Of a DNA stretch of 64,000 nucleotides, positions 8,488 to 16,149 are shown in pieces (positions within the stretch are counted from its first letter, which is position 1; each line of letters starts with the position of its first letter). The stretch is from JAJISK01 sp046759185 (GTDB lineage: Archaea; Thermoplasmatota; Thermoplasmata; RBG-16-68-12; JAJISG01): positions 26,509 through 90,508 of the forward strand of contig JBHIBO010000002.1 in assembly GCA_046759185.1 (NCBI GenBank), given 5' to 3'. Position numbers and translations under genes: made by a program. A model generated the notes under the pieces. It did not search any database, was not told the origin of the DNA, and was given only the letters and a program-made list of their open reading frames with translations.

Positions 8488-10083
8488 ATGGAACGAAAGC
8501 GCAAGAAGGACGAGGGCGAGGCGGAGAAGGAGCAATCCGAGAAGGTCGCGGATAAGCGAGCGGCGAAGATTCGGGAGGAGATGGAGGACCGCCTCGAGCG
8601 GCTGCGCTACCAGTACGAGCGCGAGCTCAACAACTTCCGCTACGAGATCCAGGAGCGGGATTACCGGCTGAAGGCCTACGAGGACAAGTTCAACAAGATC
8701 AAGGAGCCGCCCCTCCTCTACGCCTACGTCGTCCGCAAGGGCGGCGAGGACCTCTCGGGGAACCAGGTCGTCGTGGCCCGGGCCAGCGAGATGCTGAAGG
8801 TCTCCGTGGGTTTCATCGACAAGGACGGCCTCGACATCGGCCAGTACGTCTGGGTTCACCCCCAGACCTACGCCATCGTGGAGGAGAGCCAGGAGGTCCA
8901 CAAGGGCATCGTCGGCAAGGTCCAGGAGGTCCAAGAGACCAACCTCGTGGTCTCCATGGAGGGGGACCTGGAGAAGCGGATCATCAAGTGCGACGTCGAG
9001 ACCGCGAAGACCATCAAACCGGGCTACCAAGTCTCCATCCTTCCACCGACCATGGAGATCCTCCAGGTCATGCCGGACGCGGAGGTCAAGAGCCTCCTCT
9101 TGGGTGAGAAGCCCAACGTCACCTACGACCGGATTGGTGGGCTGGACGAGGCCATCGAGCGGATCAAGGACGTCGTTGTCCTTCCCTTCCAGGAGAAGAA
9201 GCTCTTCAAGAAGATCGACCTCAAGGCGCCCCGCGGCATCCTCCTCTACGGCCCGCCGGGCTGCGGCAAGACCCTCCTGGTCCGGGCCATCGCCACGGAG
9301 AACAACATGACGTTCTTCAACATCAGCGTGGCGGACATCCTCTCCAAATGGGTGGGCGAGAGTGAGCGGATCACCAAGGAGATCTTCCGACAGGCCCGGG
9401 ATAAGAAGCCGAGCATCGTCTTCTTCGACGAGATTGAGGCCCTCTTCACCACCCGGGGCCTCTTGGACACCTCCGGCGTCCACAAGAACATCATCGCCCA
9501 GATCCTGTCGGAGATGGACGGCCTCATCGAGATGGAGGACGTCTTCGTTATCGGGGCCACGAACCGGCCCGACCTCCTCGACCCGGCCCTTATGCGGCCA
9601 GGGCGGTTCGACGAGATCATCGAGATCCCACGACCCGAACGGGACGCGGGGGAGATGATCCTGAGGATCTACCTGAAGAAGGGCCTCCCCATCGAGAAAT
9701 CCTTCGTCGACAAGCACGGGGGCTACGACGAGGCCCACCAGAAGCTGCTGTTCTACGTCCTCGAGGAGCTCTACGCCCAGGACCGCTGGGTGAAGATGAA
9801 GGTGGACGCCGAGGCGAAAGAGTCCGTGAAGACCGTCAAACGACGGGACATCGTCTCGGGCGCCATCATCGAGGCCATCGTGAAGACCGCGAAGAAGAAC
9901 TTCGTGAAACGGGCCATCGAGATGCCGGCCAAGAAGCGAAGCGCGGCCGGCCTCTCCAAGGAAGACCTTCGCCTCGCTATCGAGGAGGAGTGCAAGGAAC
10001 ACGCCATCACGGAGATCTACATCTACGAGAAGCGGCAGCGCGAGGTCCGGCGGCAGAACGGCACCGACCCCATGGTCGGGTAG
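8488..10083 (+). CDS. ARC/Mpa-like proteasome-type AAA+ unfoldase
   Basis: A 531-residue ring ATPase. Residues about 10-72 are a charged coiled coil. Residues about 74-196 look like two tandem OB domains, the hallmark of ARC/Mpa; PAN has one. The AAA module has Walker A GPPGCGKT (255-262), Walker B VFFDEIE (311-317), sensor GATNR (356-360) and arginine-finger region RPGRFD (370-375). The C-terminal part (SGAIIEAIVKTAKKNFVKR) resembles ARC rather than PAN. It should unfold proteins for a proteasome. Oddly, the tail ends DPMVG and lacks the HbYX docking motif of PAN or the QYL-type end of Mpa. The start has a GGTGA site. The PafA-like gene follows after 9 bp, so the two are co-transcribed. The archaeal 20S alpha subunit is at 57643. 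Confidence 0.85.
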   Translation: MERKRKKDEGEAEKEQSEKVADKRAAKIREEMEDRLERLRYQYERELNNFRYEIQERDYRLKAYEDKFNKIKEPPLLYAYVVRKGGEDLSGNQVVVARASEMLKVSVGFIDKDGLDIGQYVWVHPQTYAIVEESQEVHKGIVGKVQEVQETNLVVSMEGDLEKRIIKCDVETAKTIKPGYQVSILPPTMEILQVMPDAEVKSLLLGEKPNVTYDRIGGLDEAIERIKDVVVLPFQEKKLFKKIDLKAPRGILLYGPPGCGKTLLVRAIATENNMTFFNISVADILSKWVGESERITKEIFRQARDKKPSIVFFDEIEALFTTRGLLDTSGVHKNIIAQILSEMDGLIEMEDVFVIGATNRPDLLDPALMRPGRFDEIIEIPRPERDAGEMILRIYLKKGLPIEKSFVDKHGGYDEAHQKLLFYVLEELYAQDRWVKMKVDAEAKESVKTVKRRDIVSGAIIEAIVKTAKKNFVKRAIEMPAKKRSAAGLSKEDLRLAIEEECKEHAITEIYIYEKRQREVRRQNGTDPMVG

Positions 10084-10092
10084 GAGAACGGA

Positions 10093-11388
10093 ATGCGGCC
10101 CCGGATCCAGGGAACGGAACACGAATACACGTTCTATTCGCGCAAGATGAGCCAGATGGGGGTCGATCCCCATATCCTCGGACTCGACTTGCTGAAGGAG
10201 AGCGACCTCCACAGCGCCGGCGAGTGGACCCAGAACGGGTCGCGCGCCTACTACGACGTCGGCCATCTGGAGATCTCCACCGCCGAGACCACCAACGCCC
10301 GGGACGTCGTCGTCTGGGAGAAGGCCGGGGAGAAGATCGTGGACTGGCTCCGGAAGATGGTGGAGGAAAAGTACCTCGGGCCTGACGTGAAGCTCTGGGC
10401 GTTCAAGAACAACACCTCCCCCGACGGGACCTCTTACGGGAGTCACGAGAACTACTGCGTGTCCCGGGACCTCGTCTTCCCCGAGGCCTTCGCCCGGGAG
10501 CTCGTGCCCCACCTGGTGACTCGGTTCACCTACACCGGGGCGGGGGACCTCATCGACCGGAAGTACGTCTTGTCCCCCATGGCCTATCTGACCTCGTCCT
10601 TGGTCAGCGGGGAGACGATGCACTCCACGGGCGTGCTGAACACCCGGGACGAGCCCCATGCGCTGCCCCAGCGATGGCGTCGGCTCCACCTCCTCGTGGG
10701 GGATGCCCTGATGAACGAGACGGCCATCCTTCTGCGCCACTTCACCACCTCCGCCATCCTCGACCTCATGGAGGACGAGGCCCTGGGGGACGTGCCCCGC
10801 CTGGAAGATCCCGTGAAGGACATGTGGCACAACGTGGAGCACATGAACCCGGAGAAGTGGAGGATGACCCTCAAGGACGGCTCCCAGGTCTCCCCACTGG
10901 ATATCCAGCGCTACTACCTGGCGAAGGTGGAGGAGGTTGTGGAGACCGACGAGGAACGGCGGACCCTGCGCCTGTGGGAGGAGGTCTTGGGTGACCTTGA
11001 AGCCCGCAAGTCCAAGGAGCTCGCCTCTAAGGTAGAGTGGCTCGACCGCTACTTCGCCATCGAAGAGGCGGCGGAGGAGAAGCGCGCCTTCGAGGTGGAG
11101 ATGATGGCGTGTAAGCAGTACTCCGAGGTCGGCCAGGATCGGGGCCTCTATTACAGCCGGCAAGAGCAGGGGTTGCTGGATCGAGTCGCTACCGATGAGG
11201 AGATTCTGGAGGCGGTGTACGAGCCCCCCACTAACACCCGCGCGGCCCTGCGCCGCCGCCTTTGTGACGAGTACAAGGTCGTAGCCATCGACTGGTCCTA
11301 CGTCGTCGTCGACGACGGAGGGCGAAAACGGATCAACCTACCCGACCCGTATGAAACCGAGCTGGAGGAATTGCTTGTCCCAGCGTGA
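10093..11388 (+). CDS. Pup ligase/deamidase (PafA/Dop) family protein
   Basis: A 431-residue carboxylate-amine ligase of the PafA/Dop family. Family blocks appear in order: GTEHEY (7-12), NGSRAYYDVGHLE (48-60) with the presumed catalytic Asp D55, WEKAGE (75-80), FKNN (104-107), SYGSHENYCVSR (114-125), NTRDEPHA (183-190) and QRWRRLHLLVGD (193-204). The C-terminal block TDEEILEAVYEPPTNTRA follows. In bacteria PafA joins the C-terminal Glu of Pup to substrate lysines, and Dop deamidates Pup and removes it. The segment between GTEHEY and NGSRA is short, so the Dop loop appears absent; this and the C-terminal DPYE region favour a PafA-like ligase. It has a GGAG site after the ATPase stop, and a tiny gene overlaps its 3' end. 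I know of no described archaeal Pup system. Confidence 0.85.
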   Translation: MRPRIQGTEHEYTFYSRKMSQMGVDPHILGLDLLKESDLHSAGEWTQNGSRAYYDVGHLEISTAETTNARDVVVWEKAGEKIVDWLRKMVEEKYLGPDVKLWAFKNNTSPDGTSYGSHENYCVSRDLVFPEAFARELVPHLVTRFTYTGAGDLIDRKYVLSPMAYLTSSLVSGETMHSTGVLNTRDEPHALPQRWRRLHLLVGDALMNETAILLRHFTTSAILDLMEDEALGDVPRLEDPVKDMWHNVEHMNPEKWRMTLKDGSQVSPLDIQRYYLAKVEEVVETDEERRTLRLWEEVLGDLEARKSKELASKVEWLDRYFAIEEAAEEKRAFEVEMMACKQYSEVGQDRGLYYSRQEQGLLDRVATDEEILEAVYEPPTNTRAALRRRLCDEYKVVAIDWSYVVVDDGGRKRINLPDPYETELEELLVPA

Positions 11389-11551
11389 AGAAAGACCCCA
11401 GAAGAAGAAAAAGAAGAAGGAAGTCAAGGTCGAGTTCGAGGCCGGGAAGGTCTTCAAGCCCAGCGAGGCGAAGGATCAGGACTTCGAGCTGGACCTGGAC
11501 TCGGCGAAATTTCAAGCGAGAAAGGGAGAAGGAGGCGACCGGCGAACCTAG
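11375..11551 (+). CDS. Small Lys/Glu-rich protein, candidate Pup/UBact-like modifier
   Basis: A 58-residue hydrophilic, probably disordered protein, with SQREERPQ at the N-terminus, six consecutive lysines (K10-K15) and the C-terminus RKGEGGDRRT. The TTG start at 11375 is chosen because GGAGG at 11364-11368 lies 6 nt upstream; an in-frame ATG at 11351 lies upstream of that site. The gene overlaps the last codons of the PafA-like gene, as a coupled third gene would. Size, composition and position match Pup, and KGE recalls the glycine-glutamate ends of Pup and UBact. However, the reading frame continues six residues (GGDRRT) past that Glu, so the C-terminus is not the canonical GGE/GGQ. Cleavage after Glu52 or a different linkage would be needed. 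That this is the modifier is inference; an unrelated small protein remains possible. Confidence 0.5.
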   Translation: MSQREERPQKKKKKKEVKVEFEAGKVFKPSEAKDQDFELDLDSAKFQARKGEGGDRRT

Positions 11552-11883
11552 CACTATCGCTAACCCCCGTGCCTAGCCCCTAACCCCTACTCTTGCTGGT
11601 CATGGTAGGGCCAGGATGCTTTCTCTTGACTATCTAGCTGGGTTCATTGACAGCGGACGGAGACGCCGAGATTACATGACCGCCGGGGACGAGCCCCCCA
11701 TCCGAAATCGGTTCTGAATTTCAAAAAACGCTCTACCGAAGAACGAGAGGACTCAACGCTCGGGGGAGTAAGGCCCTGGGCGGTTAGAGGTGTCACAGCA
11801 CTGTGCCTCACCCTCCGTGCCCCTTCAATCGTGCCGCCAAATCTTTATTGCTCAGCCTCTCCCTTGAAACCCGAGGCAGGCTC
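11552..11883. other. Intergenic region after the Pup-like locus
   Basis: About 330 bp with no convincing protein gene. It contains a short repeat of CTAACCCC-like units near 11560-11590 and a hairpin around CACAG-CA-CTGTG at 11794-11805, flanked by GAGG and CCTC. A TATA-like ATCTTTATTG lies near 11841-11850, about 40 nt before the crotonase ATG. I looked for RNase P RNA, SRP RNA and tRNA hallmarks and found none. Confidence 0.4.
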
Positions 11884-12663
11884 ATGGGAAAGTTCATCGA
11901 GTTTGAGGTGGAGGACGGCGTCGGCGTCGCACGCCTGAACAAGCCCCCCGCCAACACGTACGATTATGCGCTCATGCGGGAGCTGGACGAGATCATCGAG
12001 GAGGTCCGTTTCAACGACGACGTGAAAGTGGCCGTCCTCGGCAGCAAGCTGGAGAAGTTCTTCTCCGCCGGGGCGGACATCAAGATGCTCCAGCAGAGCG
12101 ATCCCGATTACAAGGCGATGTTCTGCCTGCATTGCCAGGAGACCCTTGTGAAGATGGAGAACACGCCGAAGATCTGGATCGCGGGCATGAACGGCCACGT
12201 CGTGGGCGGCGGTCTCGAGATCGCCCTCTCCACCGACATCCGGTTCATGGGCGAAGACAGCGGCCAGATCGGTCTGCCTGAGGTCACCCTGGGCGTTCTC
12301 CCCGGAACTGGAGGAACGCAGCGACTGCCCCGTCTCGTGGGCCGTGCCCGGGCCTTGGATATGATGATCACCGGCAAAACCCTCTCCCCGGACGAGGCCG
12401 AGAAGATCGGGCTCGTAAACTACGTGTATCCTATGGATGAGCTGTGGGACAAGACCATGGAGTACGCGTCCCGACTCGCCAACGGCCCGAGCCGCGCCGT
12501 CGGCCTCATCAAGCGTTCCGTGACGGAAGGCCTAGAGATTCCCCTCAAGCAGGGCCTCGCTCTCGAGCGAGAGCTGCAAAACCGCCTTTTCGCAACGAAG
12601 GATGCCCACGAGGGGCTCACGGCCTGGGTGGAAAAGCGGAAGCCGGTCTTCGAGGGGCAGTAG
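11884..12663 (+). CDS. Enoyl-CoA hydratase/isomerase (crotonase family)
   Basis: A 259-residue crotonase-fold protein. The oxyanion-hole segments are visible as FSAGADIKML and GGGLEIALSTDIRFM, and the loop GLPEVTLGVLPGTGGTQRLPR matches enoyl-CoA hydratases, with Glu in LPEVTLG as a likely catalytic acid. It would hydrate enoyl-CoA in fatty-acid or amino-acid acyl-CoA breakdown. I start at the ATG at 11884 (MGKFIEFEV), because upstream in-frame residues look non-coding. Two other crotonases are in the window (15376 and 35976), with thiolases and a hydroxyacyl-CoA dehydrogenase. The exact substrate is not visible. Confidence 0.85.
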   Translation: MGKFIEFEVEDGVGVARLNKPPANTYDYALMRELDEIIEEVRFNDDVKVAVLGSKLEKFFSAGADIKMLQQSDPDYKAMFCLHCQETLVKMENTPKIWIAGMNGHVVGGGLEIALSTDIRFMGEDSGQIGLPEVTLGVLPGTGGTQRLPRLVGRARALDMMITGKTLSPDEAEKIGLVNYVYPMDELWDKTMEYASRLANGPSRAVGLIKRSVTEGLEIPLKQGLALERELQNRLFATKDAHEGLTAWVEKRKPVFEGQ

Positions 12664-12666
12664 CCG

Positions 12667-13609
12667 TTATGGCAATTGGTCCATCACGTGGTCGTGGATG
12701 AGTTCCATCGACCGCCGTTCCCACCCCCTGGCGAACGCTAGGATCAGGTGCTGCGCCCCCGCCTCAATGAACTTCTACCAAGGCCGAGGCCATCCCCTCA
12801 GGCTCCCCGAGGTAGCCGCGGCCCCCGACGGCCCGGATGCGCTCCTCCGGGGCTCCGAGGGTCTGGGCGAAGCTCTTGACCATGTCGTCCACCTGGGCGG
12901 CCTCCGCAACGAGGCCCCACGTGAAGTGGCTCCTGCCCATCTGGGAAAAAACCCGGCCCTCGTCCCTTGCGAACCGTCGCAGGGTCTCCATGCGTTCCCC
13001 GTACTCCTCCGCCGTGGGGAACGCACCAATGTTCACGCCGTCCGCCCAGCGGGCTGCAAGACGGAGAATCCGGTTTCCGCGGCCGCCGACCCACAGGGGC
13101 GGCCCCCCGTCCTGAATGGGCTTGGGGGCACAGACGGCATCTTGGACGGTGTAGTACTCCCCGTCGAAGTTCGCCTTGTCCTCGGTCCACATCTTCCGCA
13201 GGATCTGTAGGGCCTCTCCCATCCGATCGACGCGTTCGCGGTCCGAGGGGAAGGGGTAGCCGTAGGCGTTGTATTCCAGCTCCTTCCAGCCGGCCCCGAT
13301 GCCGAACTCCAGGCGGCCGCGCGAGATGACGTCGAGAGAGGCGGCCATCTTTGCGAGGAGGCTGGGGTTCCGGTAGGAGTTGCTGGTGACCAGGGGCCCG
13401 ATGCGAACCTTCGACAGGTCCGTCGCCAAGGCGGACATCAGGGTCCAGCATTCCAGGCAGTCCGTGTCCACCGCGTCCGCATTGAGCATGAAGTGGTCGC
13501 TGATGTGGAGGGTCGTGAACCCGAGCTCCTCGCAGGCCCGGCCCGTCTCCAGGACCTCCTCGTAGGTGTACCCGAACTGCGGCTCGATCTGGACCCCCAG
13601 GGTAACCAT
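12667..13609 (-). pseudogene. F420-dependent (LLM-class) oxidoreductase, frameshifted near its C-terminus
   Basis: A luciferase-like TIM-barrel protein of the F420-dependent class. The first 281 residues are intact (VTLGVQIEPQFGYTYEE, TSNSYRNPSLLAKMAA, RLEFGIGAGWKELEY, GGPPLWVGGRGN). The frame then hits TGA at 12764-12766, just after MASALVEVH. In the next frame the typical family ending continues at once (FIEAGAQHLILAFARGWERR and on) to a TAA at 12667-12669. Removing one base near 12770 would restore a protein of about 313 residues, the usual length. The break may be a real recent mutation or a sequencing error, and the protein could still work if the tail is dispensable. A CTTAAG box at 13632-13637 gives a leaderless ATG start. 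An intact paralogue is at 27962. Confidence 0.75.
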
Positions 13610-13631
13610 GGCCCCGGTACGCCGCCTCCGG

Positions 13632-13665
13632 CTTAAGGGTCTCTCGACCGGGCGTTGCGGTTAAG
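13632..13665. promoter_or_regulatory. Divergent TATA-like boxes between F420 oxidoreductase and thiolase
   Basis: The 83-bp gap holds CTTAAG at 13632-13637, about 25 nt before the minus-strand ATG at 13609, and GTTAAGTAG at 13660-13668, about 28 nt before the plus-strand GTG at 13693. Both spacings fit leaderless archaeal transcripts in opposite directions. Confidence 0.5.
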
Positions 13666-13692
13666 TAGCATCCCCGGCCTCTAATTGATGCC

Positions 13693-14859
13693 GTGCGGAA
13701 GGTCGCCGTGGTGGGGACCGGACTCACCCATTGGGGGGTCCGAAAAGCTACCCTGAAGGAACTCGCCCAGGAGGCGGGCAAGGCCCTCTTCGACGATGTG
13801 GACAATCTCCCGAAAGCGGAGGTGGACAGCCTCTTCGTCGGCAGCGCCCTGGCGGAACGTCTCGCCTTCCAGAGCTACGTCGCCCCCCTGGTGGCGGAGC
13901 AGCTGGGCATCCAGCCGACGCGCATGCTCGCCCGGACGGAGCTCGCGTGCGTCTCCGGCCAGTCGGCCATCAAGATGGCCTACATGGCCATCGCCACCGG
14001 CCTGAGCGACATCGCGGCCGTGGTCGGGGTGGAGAAGATGAACCTCCCAGACATGGCGGAGACCCAGGCGAGCCTGGCCGCGGTCCTGGATCGGGAGTGG
14101 GAGGGTGTGGCCGGCATGACCGCGCCGCCTTACTTCGCCATGGTCGCCCAGCGCCACATGTACGAGTACGGGACCACCCGGGAGCAGCTGGGCCTCGTCT
14201 CGGTGAAGAACCACCGCTTCTCGGCGACGAACCCCTACGCCCACTTTCCCAAGGAGGTCTCCCTCGACCAGGTGCTGAACTCGCCCATGGTCTCCACGCC
14301 CTTGCGCCTCCTCGATTCCTCGGGGATCACCGACGGGGCCGCTGCCGTGATGTTGGCGGGCGAGGACCGGGCCCGCGAATTCACGGACACGCCGGTGTAC
14401 ATCGAGGGCCTGGGACAGGCGGCCACGGGCAACCTGACGGTGAACCTACCCAGCCTCACAGAATGGCCTCAGATGCGCCGGGCGGTGGGGGACGCCCTCG
14501 ACATGGCGGGGGTCACCATCCAGGACATGGACCTGGCAGAGGTCCACGACTGTTTCAGCATCTCAGAGATCATGGAGTACGAAGAGTTGGGCCTCGCGGA
14601 GAAGGGCAAGGGGGGCCAGTTCATCGAGGAGGGACAGTCGGATATTGGGGGCCAGTTGCCCATGAACACCCGGGGAGGCCTCCTGGGCTGCGGACACCCC
14701 CTCGGGGCGACGGGCGTCGCACAGGTCGTCGAGGTGGTCCAACAGTTCACAGGGCACGTGCCTCGCGAACGGTACGTGGGTGGCACATGGGCGCTGACCC
14801 ACAACCTCAGCGGGAACGCGAACAACCACAGCATCCTGGTGCTCCACCGGGCCTCGTGA
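13693..14859 (+). CDS. Thiolase family acyl-CoA acetyltransferase
   Basis: A 388-residue thiolase of the archaeal SCP-x-like type. The nucleophilic cysteine lies in LACVSGQSA, the catalytic His in GCGHPLGATG, and the third-site segment is HNLSGNANN rather than the CxG of bacterial thiolases. It would condense or cleave acyl-CoA units. The next gene (DUF35 Zn-ribbon/OB protein) overlaps its stop codon. In other archaea thiolase, DUF35 and HMG-CoA synthase form a channelling complex, so this pair may act together. The start is GTG, about 28 nt after a TATA-like box. Confidence 0.87.
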   Translation: MRKVAVVGTGLTHWGVRKATLKELAQEAGKALFDDVDNLPKAEVDSLFVGSALAERLAFQSYVAPLVAEQLGIQPTRMLARTELACVSGQSAIKMAYMAIATGLSDIAAVVGVEKMNLPDMAETQASLAAVLDREWEGVAGMTAPPYFAMVAQRHMYEYGTTREQLGLVSVKNHRFSATNPYAHFPKEVSLDQVLNSPMVSTPLRLLDSSGITDGAAAVMLAGEDRAREFTDTPVYIEGLGQAATGNLTVNLPSLTEWPQMRRAVGDALDMAGVTIQDMDLAEVHDCFSISEIMEYEELGLAEKGKGGQFIEEGQSDIGGQLPMNTRGGLLGCGHPLGATGVAQVVEVVQQFTGHVPRERYVGGTWALTHNLSGNANNHSILVLHRAS

Positions 14860-14867
14860 GGGAGGAG

Positions 14868-15323
14868 ATGGGCGAGACCAAGGCAGAGGGACGGGTTCCC
14901 TACCTCCTGGACTTCTACCCCCTGCAAGGGGAGGAGCACACTCGCATCCACCCCTTCTTCCAGCATCTGCAAGAGGGTCGCCTGACGACCACCCGGTGTA
15001 CGGCGTGTGGGGAGGTCCTCTGGCAACCTCGTGTTGTCTGTTCCCACTGCAACGCAGACGAGATGGAGTGGATCGATTTGCCCCAGGAGGGCGAGATCTT
15101 CGCCTTCACCTCCGTCCAGTTGGGTGCCCCCAAGGGGATGGAAGATGACCTCCCCTTTGTCGTGGGGATTGTCACGCTCAGAGGAACCGACCTGCGGATC
15201 CTCGCCCGCATCGACGGGGACGCGGAGACGCTCCGGATTGGCCAGCCCGTGCGGGTCCTGATCGAGCACCTCCCCGACGGACGTGTCTGGTTCCGCTTCC
15301 AGGCCATGGAGGCGGAGGCGTAG
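14868..15323 (+). CDS. DUF35 Zn-ribbon/OB-fold acyl-CoA-associated protein
   Basis: A 151-residue protein with a rubredoxin-like zinc ribbon (CTACG ... CSHC, residues about 45-65) and then an OB fold (GEIFAFTSV through RVLIEHL). DUF35 proteins bridge thiolase and HMG-CoA synthase in archaea and help pass the acyl-CoA intermediate. It directly follows and is coupled to the thiolase gene. Start choice is uncertain: ATG at 14868 is used, while GTG at 14856 overlaps the thiolase stop as GTGA and is an alternative. A GGAGG sits between them at 14861-14865, rather close to the ATG. Confidence 0.82.
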   Translation: MGETKAEGRVPYLLDFYPLQGEEHTRIHPFFQHLQEGRLTTTRCTACGEVLWQPRVVCSHCNADEMEWIDLPQEGEIFAFTSVQLGAPKGMEDDLPFVVGIVTLRGTDLRILARIDGDAETLRIGQPVRVLIEHLPDGRVWFRFQAMEAEA

Positions 15324-15375
15324 CGCCACCGGCTGCCGCACAAACCTCTTACCCGGCCTCGCCATCGCATCCTCG

Positions 15376-16149
15376 ATGTACGAGAACATCCTCGTCGAGC
15401 GGGAGGAGCCCCTGGCCTTCATCACGTTCCATCGTCCCGAGGTCCGCAACGCGATGAACCGGAAGACCAAGGAGGAGGTCCTGGCGGCCCTGGGGGAGCT
15501 GGAGGAGGACGAGGGGGTTCGCGTCGTCATCCTTCGGGGGTCCGAGGAGGCTTTCGTCGCGGGAGCAGACATCAAGGAGTTCGCCGACGTGCGGCCCATG
15601 GACCAGTGGGAGGACCGAAGGGAACAGGGGTTCTACGAGGCCATACCGTCCTTTCCCAAGCCCGTCATCGCCATGATTCGCGGCTACTGCCTGGGCGGAG
15701 GGTGCGAGCTCATCCTAGGCTGCGATCTGCGCATCGCCTCCACCACGGCGAAGATCGGCCAGCCGGAGATCAACCTGGGCCTCATCCCCGGCGGCGGGGG
15801 GAGCCAACGCCTGCCCCGTCTGGTGGGCGAGGGCAAGGCCATGCAGCTGATCCTGTCAGGGGAACCGATCTCCGGCGAGGAGGCGAAGGCCATCGGCCTG
15901 GTGGAGGAGGTGTACCCGGACGCGGAGGTGGAGGAGCGCACCCGGGAGATGGCGCTCAAGATCGCAGAGAAGAGCCCCATCGCGTTGCGCATCGCCAAAG
16001 AGGCCATCCGGGCGGCCTCCAAGATGGGGCTGACAGCGGGTCTGGAGTACGAGAGCGCCCTCTTCGCCCTCCTGTTCTCCACGGAGGACAAGGCAGAGGG
16101 GGTGAAGGCCTTCCTCGAAAAGCGCAAGGCGTCATTCAAGGGCCGCTAG
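15376..16149 (+). CDS. Enoyl-CoA hydratase/isomerase (crotonase family)
   Basis: A 257-residue crotonase. Oxyanion-hole segments are VAGADIKEFA and CLGGGCELILGCDLRIA, with GQPEINLGLIPGGGGSQRLPR carrying the active-site Glu. It probably hydrates 2-enoyl-CoA in beta-oxidation or a related acyl-CoA route. I use the ATG at 15376 (MYENILVE), where conservation begins, rather than a longer GTG-started frame. It lies downstream of the thiolase/DUF35 pair and is convergent with a small zinc-finger gene, their stops overlapping at 16146-16149. Confidence 0.87.
   Translation: MYENILVEREEPLAFITFHRPEVRNAMNRKTKEEVLAALGELEEDEGVRVVILRGSEEAFVAGADIKEFADVRPMDQWEDRREQGFYEAIPSFPKPVIAMIRGYCLGGGCELILGCDLRIASTTAKIGQPEINLGLIPGGGGSQRLPRLVGEGKAMQLILSGEPISGEEAKAIGLVEEVYPDAEVEERTREMALKIAEKSPIALRIAKEAIRAASKMGLTAGLEYESALFALLFSTEDKAEGVKAFLEKRKASFKGR

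Noticed and set aside
8389..11163. A 924-codon open frame on the minus strand, opposite the ATPase and ligase genes
   Set aside because: Its translation is a low-complexity Leu/Val/Asp/His mixture with no family motif. It is the antisense shadow of two well-supported GC-rich genes.
11385..11576. Arg/Ser-rich alternative frame overlapping the Pup-like gene
   Set aside because: It has no ribosome-binding site, extreme Arg content typical of a shifted reading of a Lys-rich gene, and no link to the ligase.
11552..11883. Possible structured RNA gene (RNase P RNA, SRP RNA) in the long gap
   Set aside because: The conserved RNase P and SRP sequence hallmarks were not found; only a small hairpin near 11794-11805 is visible.
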